From contig JAJKFH010002906.1 in the NCBI GenBank assembly GCA_023333565.1, positions 2,744,501 through 2,808,500 on the forward strand: a stretch of 64,000 bases of DNA, read 5' to 3'. Source of the stretch: Puffinus mauretanicus. Taxonomy: Eukaryota; Chordata; Aves; Procellariiformes; Procellariidae. Shown here piece after piece: positions 35,359-49,342 of this stretch (positions are counted from its first letter, which is position 1; each line of letters starts with the position of its first letter). A program made the position numbers and the translations under genes. Under the pieces are notes generated by a model, which worked only from the letters and a program-made list of their open reading frames with translations, had not been told where the DNA came from and ran no database searches.

Positions 35359-35886
35359 TGTCCTGGTGTTGGTTGGGATAGAGCTAATTTTCTTCCTAAT
35401 AGCTGGTACAGTGCTGTGGTTTGGATTTAGTATGAGAATAATGTTGATAACACACTGATGGTTTAGTTGTTGCTAAGTAGTGTTTACCTTAGTCAGCTTC
35501 CCATGCTCTGCCAGGTGCACAAGAAGTTGGGAGGGGGCACAGCCAGGGCAGCTGGCCAAAGGGATATTCCATACCATATGATGTCATGCTCAGTATATAA
35601 ACTAGGGGAAAAGCTAGCTGGCGGGCCGCTGCTCGGGAACCGGCTGGATATCGGTCGGCGGGTGGTGAGCAATTGCATTGTGCATTGCTTATTTTGTATA
35701 TTCTTTTATCATCATCATTATCATTATTATGTTCCCTTTTCTGTCTTTATCTCAACCCATGAATCTTACTCTTTCCGCCCTCCCCCCTCCCCCCCCACCC
35801 CGATTCTCTCCCCCATCCCAGTGGGAGGCAGGGAGTGAGCAAACAGCTGTGTGGTGTTTAGCTGCCTGCTGGGTTAAACCATGACA
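35359..35886 (+). mobile_element. Solo LTR of an avian endogenous retrovirus, sense to DIAPH3 (LTR copy 3)
   Basis: It begins TGTCCTGGTGTTGGTTGG and ends GGGTTAAACCATGACA, and is flanked by a perfect 5-bp target duplication AACAT (35354-35358 and 35887-35891). It carries TGATGTCA, a strong TATA box TATATAAA (35594-35601), a GC-rich segment, an ATC/ATT tract and a C-rich U5. With no internal retroviral sequence, it is the product of LTR-LTR recombination. It lies about 1.07 kb upstream of the first DIAPH3 exon in the window, in the same orientation, and contains a splice-donor-like G|GTGAGC at 35664/35665. Confidence 0.95.
35594..35601 (+). promoter_or_regulatory. TATA box of sense LTR copy 3
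   Basis: TATATAAA, preceded by TGATGTCATGCTCAG. It is the best TATA match among the LTRs of this family in the window and points toward the DIAPH3 FH2 exons. Activity is not known. Confidence 0.55.
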
Positions 35887-36957
35887 AACATATTTTCTAC
35901 TCTCAAATATTTGAAGCATTTTGTATAAATTATTTTGCAACAATCATGCTGTAAAAGCTTGGAAACTAATTTCACTTGTGAACTAGAGAATTAGATAAAC
36001 AATAGTAATACATAGGATGAATAACATTTGATGGTGAAGATTTGTGCTGGGGGGGAGAGAAAGAAAGAAGGAAAAAAAAAAAAAAAGAAGAAAACAAATA
36101 AAAAAGGACAACCAGATTGGATTTAAGGAAAGATTTGTGTGGTTTTGGTCTTTTTTGTTTGTTTGCATAATAATTGGAATGATTCCTACTAATACATTAT
36201 CAAGCCTATGCTGTTATTTTAAGTGAAATTCTTATGTTGATGTGTGAATAATGAGAAATAAATTCAGCTTACATAATGCATTTGGGAGATCCTATTTGTA
36301 TGAATTATTTTCTGAAAAGAATGAATAAACCAAAAATTCCAGCAATGTTAATGTACGTTTATACAATCACTTTGTCTTTGTGGTATTTTATAATAAGGTG
36401 ATTACATCATATATTTAAAAATACATCTTTTTGGAGAAGAGAAGGAAAATAGGTATATATTTACGTTCTAAGGTAATGTTAATTTTTTAATGAGCCAGTG
36501 GTCTTTGATAATTTTGGTGCATATATTTAGACAGAAGTGGTCACAAGTTTTGGGTTGGTTCTCTATTGCTCAGTGTTGAGACATATTGACATATCTTCTT
36601 CAAGATTTGTTATTGTTAAAATCCAATTCCGAATATTAACCTGGCCGGGCTGACTGAAGTATGTTGCATGGTATCTTAAGTATGACTTTCATGACTTCAG
36701 ACCATTTGTACAATTAACATTAGCATCTTTATTCAATTTCTATATATTAAAAAAAAAATCTTGTTCTAGAAGGCTAACATGCTGTCAATTTAACAGAAGA
36801 GCCAAAACCTCTGTATTTTTTTGTCTATATGTTCTATGATATGTTCTTTTCTTTGTGAATTGACTATGCTTGATAGCAAATATGTTTTCTGAATTCATTA
36901 ATGTTTTCTCTAAATATTAAGAGTTAACAATGAGTGTATTTGTGTTTACTTTGGCAG
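35887..36957. other. Non-coding stretch between sense LTR and first DIAPH3 exon
   Basis: AT-rich intron sequence with a purine-rich run (36049-36108, G7 followed by GA and A tracts). It ends in the TTGGCAG acceptor of the first DIAPH3 exon in the window. Confidence 0.7.
36049..36108. repeat. Purine-rich low-complexity tract
   Basis: G7 followed by AGAGAAAGAAAG words, an A14 run and A/G-rich sequence. Simple-sequence DNA. Confidence 0.8.
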
Positions 36958-37053
36958 TAAAAAAAGAAGAGGAGGATTTTGAAGAAAAGAAATCCATTAA
37001 GAAACGAATCAAAGAATTAAAAGTTTTGGATTCAAAGATTGCACAGAATCTGT
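36958..37053 (+). CDS. DIAPH3: DIAPH3 internal coding exon 1 of 4 in window (FH2 linker into core)
   Basis: This exon of diaphanous-related formin 3 encodes part of the FH2 domain, which nucleates and elongates unbranched actin filaments. A TTTGGCAG acceptor ends at 36957 and a GTAAGT donor starts at 37054. The first two bases complete a codon begun in an unseen upstream exon (phase 1). The translation starts with a charged stretch (KKEEEDFEEKKS), continues KKRIKELKVLDSKIAQNL, and the exon ends on the first base of a serine codon. In the family this is the flexible linker before the helix carrying NLSIFLG. The DSKIAQNL and RIKELK residues fit DIAPH3 better than DIAPH1 or DIAPH2, judged from memory. 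The frame joins the next exon exactly. The exon preceding it was not found in the window. Confidence 0.96.
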
Positions 37054-38111
<1,058 letters not shown>

Positions 38112-38470
38112 TAAATCCCAATATTTCAGTGAAAGCTTCTCATTAAATAGAAACCTGTAGCTAAAAAGCCTCTTAACATAAACTTTTGACTAATAAATCA
38201 CTGCAGGAATCTTTTTTTTTCCCTGTGAACTGTAGGGTTTTTGTATTTGCAAAGCTAATTTTTTTAATGAAAGCAGCTGAATTTATATTCTCTATTTTCT
38301 GCATTCATATTGTCCACACGTAAATTGAGGTTTTTCTTTGGAATATATTCAAACAGCATATAATATTCTGTTTCTTCCCTAGTTACTAATTTTTTCTTTA
38401 ATTTGTTTCTACCTCTGTCTCATCTGCACAAATCTGTTGTTCTGGTCAAAAACTAAATGGAAAAAGATTT

Positions 38471-38523
38471 GGGGTTTTTTGGGGGTTATTTTTTGTTTTG
38501 TTTTGTTTTGGTTTTTTTTTTTC
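38471..38523. repeat. G/T low-complexity tract
   Basis: GGGG-T6-GGGGG followed by repeated TTTTG units and a T run. It is the complement-type counterpart of the A/C tracts elsewhere in the window. Confidence 0.75.
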
Positions 38524-38780
38524 CCTGTCCTATCAGAGCTGATACAATCCAGGATCTTGCCTTAGGGCATCCACAGTGACCACTTTTCTTCCTTAGAGTT
38601 TATTTGGATAGTGTTTTCGCTTTCCGTATTATTTTATTCAAAGCACAAAATCGGTATGATTCTGTGTGAGGACAAAAGAAACTGGAAGTTCCTCATGTTC
38701 TTCTATGCACAGTGTTATTTAAGGGTTGATAAATCGAAGAATTTAATAAGATAATTTAAATACAAATACTTCATTATTGA

Positions 38781-39290
38781 ACCATGGAAAAAATAATTTG
38801 GAAGGGATATCTACAGATCATTTGATCCAAGCCCCTGCTGAAAGCCAGGTCAACAAGAGCAGGTTGCTCAAGGCCTTTTTCCATTAAATTTTTAACATCT
38901 CCAAGGCTGGAGACTCCATAGCCTTTCTGGACACGTTTTCCAGTGTTGAACTCTCCTCATGGTGAAAAACTTTTTCTTGTTTATCTAACTGGAATTTTCA
39001 TTGTTGCAACTTGTGACTTTGGCCTTCTGCTGCACACCTCCAAGAGGAACCTAATTCCATCTTCTCTTTACCCTCCAGTTGGGTACCTGAAGACCACATT
39101 GAGTTCCCCTGAGGCTTGTTTTCTTACAGTTCAACAAACCCACTTCTCTCAACTTCTCTTTCCCTGTCGGTGTGCCGTGTTCCCTAGTCATCTTTATGGG
39201 CATCCATCAGATTTGCAAAGATACGTCTTTAGACCAAGATTGTCTTTTGGACAGGACTCCTACATACTGTGATGAACTTCAAATTTTTGC
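38781..39290 (-). mobile_element. Old CR1 3' region
   Basis: Reverse-complement CR1 3' sequence. In order on the + strand: ACCATGGAAAAAATAATTTGGAAGGG-like start, ATTTGATCCAAGCCCCTGCT, GGTTGCTCAAGGCC, CTCCAAGGCTGGAGACTCC, TCCAGTGTTGAACTCTCC and TAACTGGAATTTTCATTG, to CTTGTTTTCTTACAG and the KRLLPVG-type end. The landmarks match CR1 3' UTR and ORF2 C-terminus but with much decay and several small indels. It is antisense to DIAPH3 and older than the copy at 21.6 kb. Confidence 0.85.
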
Positions 39291-42200
39291 TGTTATGGCT
39301 TATAAATGTCAAATCATAATTATTATTAATCAACTAGTAATGTGGCATAGGTTTCATTACAGAGGATTTAGCATACCTGAAAGTGTTATAGAGACATGGG
39401 TACCAGTCCCTACTGAAACATCCAAGACAGAAAAAGTTAGATTTTTAGAAACGTATGCTTTTTGCAGGAATGGTGATTAGTGAAGAAATAATACAGGTAA
39501 TAGAAAGTGTCATAAAATGAGTTGTAACATTAAGGCTCTTTGAGATTCAAATGTGTGACTTGTACTGCAACACATAGCAATTTGTATTCAAAGGTCAAAA
39601 CAAGGCAAATTTGTATTTGTGTGCTTTACTTCTCCTTTCTAGAAATTTCTTGCCTTCATCAATTTTTTCTGTCTAGCTTTAAATATTGTTCAGTGTATCC
39701 TAATGTAAGTTTCTGAAGTCAGAAATTTGTCCTTAATCCTACTCCTTTGTTATGCTTAAGAAGTAAAATGTACTGGCCCTTGTCTCTCTCCCCCTTTCTC
39801 CAGTTAGAAATTAAATCTAGTTCTTAAAGACGCAAAAACTCCAAAAGTCATGTTGTAATCCAAATAGTCATTGACTAATTATTGGAATGTTTCTTGTGAC
39901 TTACTCAAAATTCTTTCTCCTGCTTATTCTCTGTTTGATATTCAAAATGTATTTCATCTCTAGCAGTTCAAAAGCTTTATCTGAACACCATAAAGCTGCT
40001 TTGATAGCAGCTGCTGCTTCAGGTTTTTTTTTCTGATGCTCAATATTGAAAACATTCATACAAAGCTTGACTTTTTTTCATTTTCAAAAGTTTTGTGGTC
40101 AGTTTTTCTACATGTGAAAATTATTTTAGCATCAAACAATAACATTTTCATCTCAGTAAAGATTAAGGAATTGTTGTATATTTAGAGCTTGTTATATATA
40201 GATGTTGTATATCAAGACAAAGAAATAAGTGGGTTATGAATTTCTTATTTAAAATGTATCTTTTTACACTCCGTACCCTTTCATTTTTGCTCAATGTTGC
40301 TGATTTAGTGCTGGACATCTTCATCCATAATTAATAAATGTAGTCTTTTCTACAAAAATATTTTCCAAATGTAATAATGGTAAGGATATACATGACTACT
40401 GTCATAAATTCTTCATGCTGAAAGACAATCTGAGCATGTCCAAATCAAGGTCCATAAAATTTAAGTTTGCATTATTATTTTAAGCATCATCATTCATGCA
40501 TTTTTTATAGTTCTCTTTTTTTCCTACTAAAATCCTTACTTGAGCATGGACAATCTGTTGAAGCAGTCTACTCTTTAACTATCATTTATACTTCCTTTGG
40601 TTTATTTAGACCTTTGCTTGTAAGTCTAGCTTTTCTTATTTGCTGACTTTACTTTCTTGATAGACTACATTGTCCTTACTTTGGATATCACAAAATATTG
40701 TAAAAAAAATTACTTATTGTAGTCCTTAGAATCAAAGTAGGGTTTCAGTTCTTAAAATGGCAACTATTTTCACATTAGAACAAAACAGTGATAAAGGACT
40801 GTCTAGGTCTTTTTATCCATTAGAAAAAAGTTTGATAAATGTTAAATTACTGTAAAATTACAATTGTTACAAGAGCTAAGAGATTGAGTTATAAACAATT
40901 AAAGAAGTAGTATTAAACAAAATATTCAAGCTGCTTTTAAAAAACTTCAACACTTCGGAACATCTGTTCTTTAGTTACCAATCTAGTATTTTCATACTTT
41001 AACAAGAGGAATATGTATACTGCAATCCAAGGGTGCTATTGCAACTTGAATATACACCTGGGGCTAGCTTTGAACTAGCTAATACAGGTTCTGAAGACAA
41101 CATAGAGCCACTGATTTGACTACTGGTTTAGGGATATTTTTGGGGTACTTAGTTAAAGAGTTGAATTCTTTCTTCTTAAATTAATGAAGTATGTTAAGCA
41201 AAGCATAGCTATGACTTTTTATTTCTCTGGCCCCAGAGAGATAATTTGTATATTCTAACAGGCTACATTTCCTGTAGAAGAAGAAATTAAGATCTTTTGT
41301 GGATAAAATTAGTGGTTTTTTAAGACTTTCAGATGGAGATCCGGTTCACTAACTTAAGTAAATTATTTTCTGTTGATTGTATATCACCAAAGCTATTTAC
41401 TTGCAGAGTAATAAAACAGACTTCGACTTAACCAAAGTGCCTTTTCCATCGAGTAATGCAAAAATGCTAGTTAGTCTTTCTGATCCTTTCTTGAAATATT
41501 AGGTATTAGGTAGTGGGATAGCTGTGTTTGCTAGAACTGATTCAGTGTTAGAAGGATTGAATCTTTATTTCAATTCAAAAGAGTGATCTTATCAGTAGAC
41601 CAGGGAGTGTTTTAAGAAAGAACACAATCTCTGTCTTGTTTTCATACTATGATGCAAACTTAGCCACTGTGTAACCAGGAACACAAGAGTCACACAGAGT
41701 AAGTTGAGAAAGAGAGCAGGCTATAGAGGGACCCTAACTATTGCCTAGCAGTTATAGTAGTCATCTTGGGAAGGGACAGAACTGAGCTACTGACTCAAAT
41801 TATATACCATAATTAAATGTTTGAGAAGCTCTCTACCTCAAGAACATCAGGATAGCCATTTTTAGCCAACCTAGCTGATTGTAATTCAAGTGGGATTCAG
41901 GCGCCTAAATGTAGGTGTCTATATGTAAATATAGGTGTCTTAAGTGTTCAGGAAGCTCCAGGGAGTCTGAGGACTCTTCAGATGATCAGATGAAGGTGAC
42001 GTATTTAGATTCCCTTACCTGTGTTCACAAGACATTCACAGGTGTAAGTGTCCAAGCTCCCCATATTGACTCCTGAATTCAGCTGAAGCTGAGTCCCACC
42101 TCTGAATTCCTATTTCTGGCAAGTTTTCAGGCTAAGTAGTGTCTAATGGGTTTAAGCTTTTGTTTTGAAATACTAGAAAATAAATTATCCATTTTCAAAA

Positions 42201-42582
42201 TACTTGTCTAGCATTAATAATTCTTGCCATCCTTTAGTTGGATATGTTACACTTGAAATTCTTATTCTGCCTTCCCTGTTCTATTTGCTTCTTGGTGTTC
42301 CATTTGCATAGTGCCTATCAAGCATATTCTTTCTTTAAAAATGGTGTTTAAAAAAAGACTAAATGTTTGTAGAATTAGCAAAATAGGCTAGCTGGCAGTA
42401 TTTAATCACTTGCTTTTTACACTCTCACATTAATTTATGTGTTGCCATTTTACATTCTACTTCAGGGAGGAGTGTTGTCTTTGGAGTGTATGGTAATGTT
42501 GCATATGTAATACCATTTGCCTACAATAATACAAGCAACATAGAATCTGAGATTTTTAAGCCTATTTTATTTTTCTTGATAG

Positions 42583-42684
42583 AATTTAATAAAACATCTT
42601 CCTGAACAAGAACAATTGAACGCATTGTCCAAGTTCAAGAGTGAGTATAATAATTTGTCTGAGCCGGAGCAGTTTGGAGTTGTG
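42583..42684 (+). CDS. DIAPH3: DIAPH3 internal coding exon 3 of 4 (FH2 core)
   Basis: A 102-bp, 34-codon exon in phase 0 at both ends. The acceptor TTCTTGATAG ends at 42582 and the donor GTGAGT starts at 42685. It encodes NLIKHLPEQEQLNALSKF followed by KSEYNNLSEPEQFGVV, the helical part of the FH2 domain after the IFLGSF helix. LIKHLPEQEQLN is the form I recall for DIAPH3, while DIAPH1 and DIAPH2 have more diverged residues here. Because the exon is a multiple of three and phase 0 on both sides, skipping it would keep the frame while deleting 34 FH2 residues. It lies 4.5 kb after the previous exon and 19.7 kb before the next. Confidence 0.97.
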
Positions 42685-44700
42685 GTGAGTTCTGCTTTGT
42701 TATCACTTTTTTTTTTGTCCTTTCCTGAAATACAGTTTTAATATAATATTATGGAAACAATACCAGCTGCTTCTTCCTAAACGTGAACAGATTCCAGACT
42801 GGGAGAAGAGTACAAGTGCTGCCTTTTAATCAGACTTTTAGTGGACATACCCATGGATGTGGAAGGCCTGATTGTTGAAATATTCCTGTTGGAATGATTT
42901 GGTATTCTCTTTCTTTAAAAAAGTAATTTAGTTTACAGAAAAAAAAAAAATTAGTGATGTTTTCTGTGGTAAAGTTTCATTGGGAGATACCCAGCTATTT
43001 TTGAATTTCCATAGCTAAAATAGTTTGGCTTTATTTTTGTTTGCATTAATAAATCTTAACTTTTTCAGTGAAGTTTTGTACGCTGATGTTCTTCTTTCTA
43101 TTCTCCATGTAAATGAGAAGAAAATACTGTAGTTGTCACTCTGTTAACCTATTTTGCCTCCTTCTATGTTTTATAGTATGTTCTGTCAACAGTACTTGTT
43201 TCATTCCCAGTGGGAAGATATGTTTATAATATTTCCCAGGTTGAATTAATAAAGGAAGACTGGAAGAGAGAAAAGAAAATACTGCTAGTTCAGTGCTGGC
43301 AGTTGATGCTTTTTGTGGAAATATAGTTTGGATATAATTTCTACATAGCTCCTAATTCATCATTGTTAATTATTTCATCCAGACAAACACAGGATAAGGC
43401 TATTTCTTTTCCTGGGTGCATATATCTATATAAGTCTTTGATTTTTTTTGTCCACTCCTAGCGTTTCAAGCTAGATAGTCATTATTAGCTTCATCCAGGA
43501 GGATTTCCCTGGGAGGAAATCTTTTAGATGTATCTGTGGGCTTCAGGAAAAGGAGTATCATGTCTTTGTAACAGTAGGTGCTTGCTGTTGGTAGTTGTCT
43601 CTGTGGATATCAAATATCTGTACTTAACTATTGGAACAGCTGCAGTACAGTGGGATATAAAAGCAGCAATCAATATTCTGAATTAACTGAAGAATGTTGG
43701 TCTGGTCAGGAAACACCACTGCATTGAACTGGTGCCAGTTACAAATGTGACCCAGGAAGTATTCTTTGAGTATAGGTACTTGTAAAACAAAACTAGTTCT
43801 GAAGTGGTGCTTTTGTTGAAAGCTGTTGCCGCTGTTCATTTTCGATCCATCTTTAACAAGAGTAACAGTCATTGTACATCTAATGTAGTGCTGGTTTCTG
43901 TGTTCTTGGGAGTCTTCTAACTACACTCTGGGAGCAAGAAAAAAAAGAGGACCACCACCCCTGTTTTTAACACTTTTATTTATTTTCCAAGATTTTCATA
44001 TATACTTTTCTGATTGAAGCCAAATTATCAATTTCTCTTGGTCCAAATTTCTTAGTTACAAAAGCTAATGAAATCTTTTGCTTTTTATTTCTTGCTGAGG
44101 TTTTATCAGACATTCAAGGGATCTATTTATAGTTCATGCCTATCTTAACCTTACTTTATTTGATTAAATTATCATCACTTATCTCAAAAGGTCATTGAAT
44201 GGGTATCTGAGATTCTTTAAAAGTATCCTCCCTCAACAAAAAAAATCCAGTCAAAACATATTTTGTTGTTTTATGAGATGTGAAACTAATGCTTTCAGCA
44301 CCTCTGTTGCTTGCAAAGAACACGAAAGGACTAAAGTCAGAGAAATTACTTTTAACTTGTTTTCTTATAGTATTTGTTTATTCAATTCAGAAAATAGCAG
44401 TAGTTTCACAAAGGTAGGTTTCATAGTGATAAGTTTTAGGTTTGTTTTCAGCCTAGTTTATATTACAGAGTTTTAGAAAGAGAGAAACAGGTTAGCAATT
44501 AAGACTACCATGACCAACAGAATTTAGCCTTGTGGTGTGGTGAGAATTGGGAGAGAGCTGTGATAATGATTACTATGTTTGAATCAGTTCTCCATGTAGA
44601 AATTTTCGTTTAAATCTATAATTTTATAAGTGAGAGTTCCTACATTTGTTTACTCAGTTGTGATAATCAACGTAAAGAGGCATTAATATATTAATGTCTC

Positions 44701-44765
44701 TTAAAAAAAAAAAAAGCAAAACCACAAACCACAACAACAAAAAAAACCCAAAACCCAAACACATG
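44701..44765. repeat. A/C low-complexity tract
   Basis: An A run followed by CAAAACCACAAACC and AAAAACCCAAAACCC words. It has no body upstream that would identify it as a retroposon tail. Confidence 0.75.
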
Positions 44766-47700
44766 AAAAATCACTTTAATAACTTAAAAAAAAAAATTAC
44801 ATTGAATTAAATTGTACCTTCTGACTTGTCAAATTCTCTTTAGGTTTTCCATGGTTCTAGGCTTTGAAAGTTTTTGTTCTCTCACTTGCATATTATTTCT
44901 CTTTCTTGGACATGGGCTAATACTGCAACTGATACACAGTAGATGTTAATTGGGCATCCTTGGAATATATAGCCAGATCTATGGTATGGGAGGCTTCTTA
45001 TCTGATATGAGTTAGCTCCTTCCTCTCACTTTCATCTTCCCTCCACAATTTTCTTCAAATCCTGTAGGGTGAAACAGCTATGTTAGATTCTTCAAACTCC
45101 TCCCTTCTTCTTGAAATAAGTCTTCATCTTAAATGCCATTAACGAATCTGATGAAATTAGAAATCAAATATACTAGGTTTAGTCTGGAGTCTCACATGTT
45201 CAAAATTTAAGTAATATATTGTAATACATACATTTCCTAAGAAATGTTTGTTTCTTTATAGGCCCATATCTCGATCAGTATATGAGATGGGTGATGCCCC
45301 AGGAATGAAATTTCCTTATGTAATGAATAAAAGCTGTTTGTAGAGTTCCTTACTCATTTGATCTGGCAGTTGAAATGTTTGGAAAGGAGTTGATAAAGGA
45401 CAAAATGAAGGGGGGAAAAAAAAACCTAGTTAAGAAGATTGTTTTGTTTTCTTTTTCATACTCAATCTCTTGCATTTTCACTTCTACCATAGTCTTTTAA
45501 TATAAATCTGGCTGACCCAGGCACTTAGATGACACTGTGATAAGCAACACAGGAAAAGAAGAGAAAGCTAGACTTTATTGAACTTTATTTTCTGTTTTTG
45601 TTTTTGTTTTTTTTTTTCTTGTGCTATTTGGTGCCACAGATGACAAGTCTTTCTGTGCGTGTCAGAATTGGATCCTCTTTATGTAAACATTTTTGGTTTT
45701 TATGTTTAAGTCTTATGTAAACATCAAACATTAATTTTTCTTTTAAAAAATAATTAAAAAAAAATCTAGTCTGTTCTGGAATTGAGCTCTATAAATGCTG
45801 CACTTTTGTTCAATAATACTAAAACTTCATGGGTTTCCAGAAAATTTAGTATTAGAAAACTGAAAGGGTAGATTTTTGATGTAGAGGAGAGGTTCATATG
45901 TATCAGTCTTACTGAGAAAAATTCAAGTGTCCTGTGCTGAGTAAAGTAGACTGAGCATGATGCTTCTCCCTGATAACCTTGTTTCAAACTGTGTCTGCCA
46001 GGATGACAGAGATAAGCCCATGTCTAAACTTCAGCAGCTTCATTTGAGTCTGACAAATTACGGCAAAATGCCAGAAAAGATGGATTTACACCAGTAGATT
46101 TGACCATGAACTGGACTGGCTGAGGAGTAAGCACCTATTTGACCGTGCTAAATCATTCCAACAGTAGTATGTATGTAACTGACTCATTGGGGAAATACTT
46201 ATATAGGACAATTACATGCGGGTTATGCATTTTAATTGAATTAGTAAAATACAAAGTTAAGTAGCAAACATTTTTTACTTTATTATCAAGAATAAACATT
46301 GATTCAAAAAAAAACATTTAAAAATTAATTCCACATAGGTTAAAGCTTGCTTTGCTATTTTTATTTCATATTTGATCCTTGCTCAACTGACAAGTCTGTT
46401 TTTTGCTCTTTAAAAATGTCAGACTTACTACAATTGGACACACTAACAACAGTAATAAATTTGAAATTTAGTGTGTCAACGTTTTCCAATTGATCAGGAG
46501 TCCTCTAATACTTAATATAAGATGTCTTCTGGAAAGAAACTTGGCTTATGGGGAAAAAAGTCTTTATTTTTTCATTTTTGCTGTCATCAGACCATCATGA
46601 TGTGTTATTTTATATTTTAAAGACTAATCTCTAGTTTTAATTCTTTCAGAAAGACTCCTGTAGTATTTGAGCATTTATTGGCAGTGGTTTTAATACCGTA
46701 TTATTGTCTCTGTAATGCTAACAGTATCCTCACTATTGTACAACTATAGAATTGGCTATCCTGATCAGTTTTGTCTAAAAAGGTACTTCAATTGGCAAGC
46801 AAAAAGGTGTCTGCTTAATAACCAGCAAACCTTCCTGGTATCAATATAACATTCTATGGTCTAACTCTCTTCTGCTGCATGTATTGTTATGAATAATAAA
46901 ATTTCTGAACACACTCCTACCACACATTTGTGTTACTTAGTTCAGTCACACTAATCCTTTAATTACTTCCCTTTCAGCACTACCTATTTGTTATTTTGTA
47001 AATGAGGATGTATTTTAAAGCACCCCTGCAAGCTAATTCACAATTTTCTTAAATCTTAAGCAATAATTCATTTTATTCCACTGTCCTTTTGCTGTGTTTC
47101 TTGAAATCTGGTAGTATTCAAGTATAAATAAATTTGAAATGATCTGTTTTAAGACATTGATTGGCTTGTATCGATTGACAAGTTGTAACATTATTGGTAG
47201 ACATTTTTAACTGTTAGTTATTTCTTTCAGATGTACCAATTCAGTTAGATGTGACTGTGAGTCTGATGAGAAGAGCTAGACCAGTAGTACTATAGGTCAA
47301 GTTTTGCTGGATGTGGCCCAACTGATTTGATAGATTTGTCTTAAAAAATTGAGGCAATGTGATAACTCAGAAAACATTGCATTAAATAATAAGAGTTCTT
47401 ATATCTCAAAAGTTGGTGGAGTTCCTTTTCTGAAGGAACAACCCCACTGAACAGTGCAAGTGTAAGCTTTCCCTAGTTTTCCATGCAAAACATTAAAAAA
47501 AAAAACCCAACAAAACCAAACCCCATCATTAGGCACAATTTTTCTAGTGTCACACTTTCTATGCATCTAGTAGAGCTGACTTCAGAGAACACGCTACAAT
47601 CAGTTTTTAACATGAAACATTTTTCAGTTCTCTTGGAGGAGGGAAGTTTTTTTTACTCTTTGGATATGGAATCTTACACGTTTGCTTTTCATCAAGGTTC

Positions 47701-49283
47701 TTCAATGTCCATCAGCCTCTCTTGTACCTTTTGTTTTATTCTGGCTGGGGAGCGGGCTGAGAATTTCTACTCAATACTTTAAGAACTGCTGTTGACACAA
47801 ATATGAATCTTCTCAATATAGCTGTTGCAGTTTTTTTTCTTAAAATTGCTGGTTTATGCCTTATTTTTTGCTATTCTTTTCAAATGAGGAGAATCAAACA
47901 AACTAGCAATACAAGACTTTCAGGTTTATCTTTTAGGTGAGTAATGTCTTGTAATTATAGTATTTCAAAGAATTTGGAGATCCCATGTTAGTTTGCTCTA
48001 CAGTTTTGCTTAAGGGAAAGACTAAACTATTTGACTCCCGAGGAAGATCCTAAGTGGTGAATAAACTGATAATTACTACTTATGTGATAATAAAAAATTT
48101 TATAATGGAAACCTTCTTTTATCCTTCTGGCTTTGAATTCAAAGTCAAGATTTGGTACTCTGAAAGAAACGGCTAGACGCTTACTGAGATACTGGCATGC
48201 TGTGACTGTTGCAGTATTGTATGTTTTACTTCAACCAAAGTTAATTAACTTTTGTTGTTGGCTTAAAGACATTGAGGGCATGACTCTAAACAGTTCAGGT
48301 TCCCTTCATGAGTGCAGCCTGGGGTTTGTTTTTTTTGGGGGGGACTCTATGGGTTGCTTTTGTGGTTTCTGCAATTATCGTCTTCTTTTTAAGTTACTTT
48401 GCACTTTTATGTTTTCTGTTCATTCAGCAGTAAGTATAAAATAAATCCTCTGTTACCTTTATCTTCTCTTCCAGACTTTAGGTTTTCTTTAGATAAACTA
48501 CTTTATTTTCCTGTATGTTCTTTCTTTCACTTACTCCAGGCTGATGTCTCAGAACACAGATATTATCACCTATTACTGTGGAGTTTGGGTTTTGTTTTTT
48601 TTTTTTTCTGGCTTGCACGCAGCCATGAACTATTTTATGAAAACTATGTTAAATCTGTTTATCTTATTAAGCGCTTTTAACTTAGCTTCACAGTATTATC
48701 TTAAGTTGATGTTGTTTTGAATGCTGTATTTTGTTGCTCAAATTCTTGATGAAGTATGCCTGTGCTTGCCAAAATTTAAATATTCAATTGCATTTTGTTT
48801 TACTATAGTTCATGTTTTGTACTTGGTTTACTCAGTGTAATAAACTTACTCCTAAAATAATTTAACCTTGATATTTTTTTTTGGAGGTTTCATTGATTAT
48901 GACTGGTATTGAGTGATATATTCTGTAAAACTTTTTAATGATGAAGACCATCTTTGTGTTTAGAAATGAGTAGTCATATGACAGCTCGCTTGCAATGTGA
49001 GACCCATCTGAAATGTATGGGGTTTCAGCTAGATGATCATCTTGGAAGGTGACTGTGACAGAAGATTGGGTTTTTTGGTGGTGCTCCCCGGCCCGCCCCC
49101 AGATGCTTTCTCCAATGGGCAGTATAAGTATTATGTTGCTTTAGGACTTAAAATATTTAGCTACGTTGATTTGTTTTGCAGGAAGTTCTTTCCTACTGAG
49201 AAAAAAGTATTGGTTTACATAATTTTTTTTTTCTAATTTTGGGTGTAGTCTTTGTCATTGTATCAAATAAAAAATGTTTAAGG

Positions 49284-49342
49284 AGAATCATAGAATGGTT
49301 TGGGTTGGAAGGGACCTCCAAAGATCATCTCGTACAAACCCC
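49284..49342 (-). mobile_element. Very short CR1 3' end
   Basis: GAATCATAGAATGGTTTGGG, TTGGAAGGGACCTCCAAAG and ATCATCTCGTACAAACCCC are the terminal ~60 bp of a CR1 element in reverse. This is extreme 5' truncation. Confidence 0.92.

Noticed and set aside
35467..35838. A 123-codon frame within the sense LTR
   Set aside because: It lies wholly within LTR sequence that is non-coding in this type of element, and its translation is dominated by the ATC/ATT and C-rich low-complexity tracts.
38471..38500. Telomere-like or G-quadruplex repeat
   Set aside because: GGGG-T6-GGGGG gives only two G runs and lacks TTAGGG units. It is better explained as low-complexity G/T DNA.
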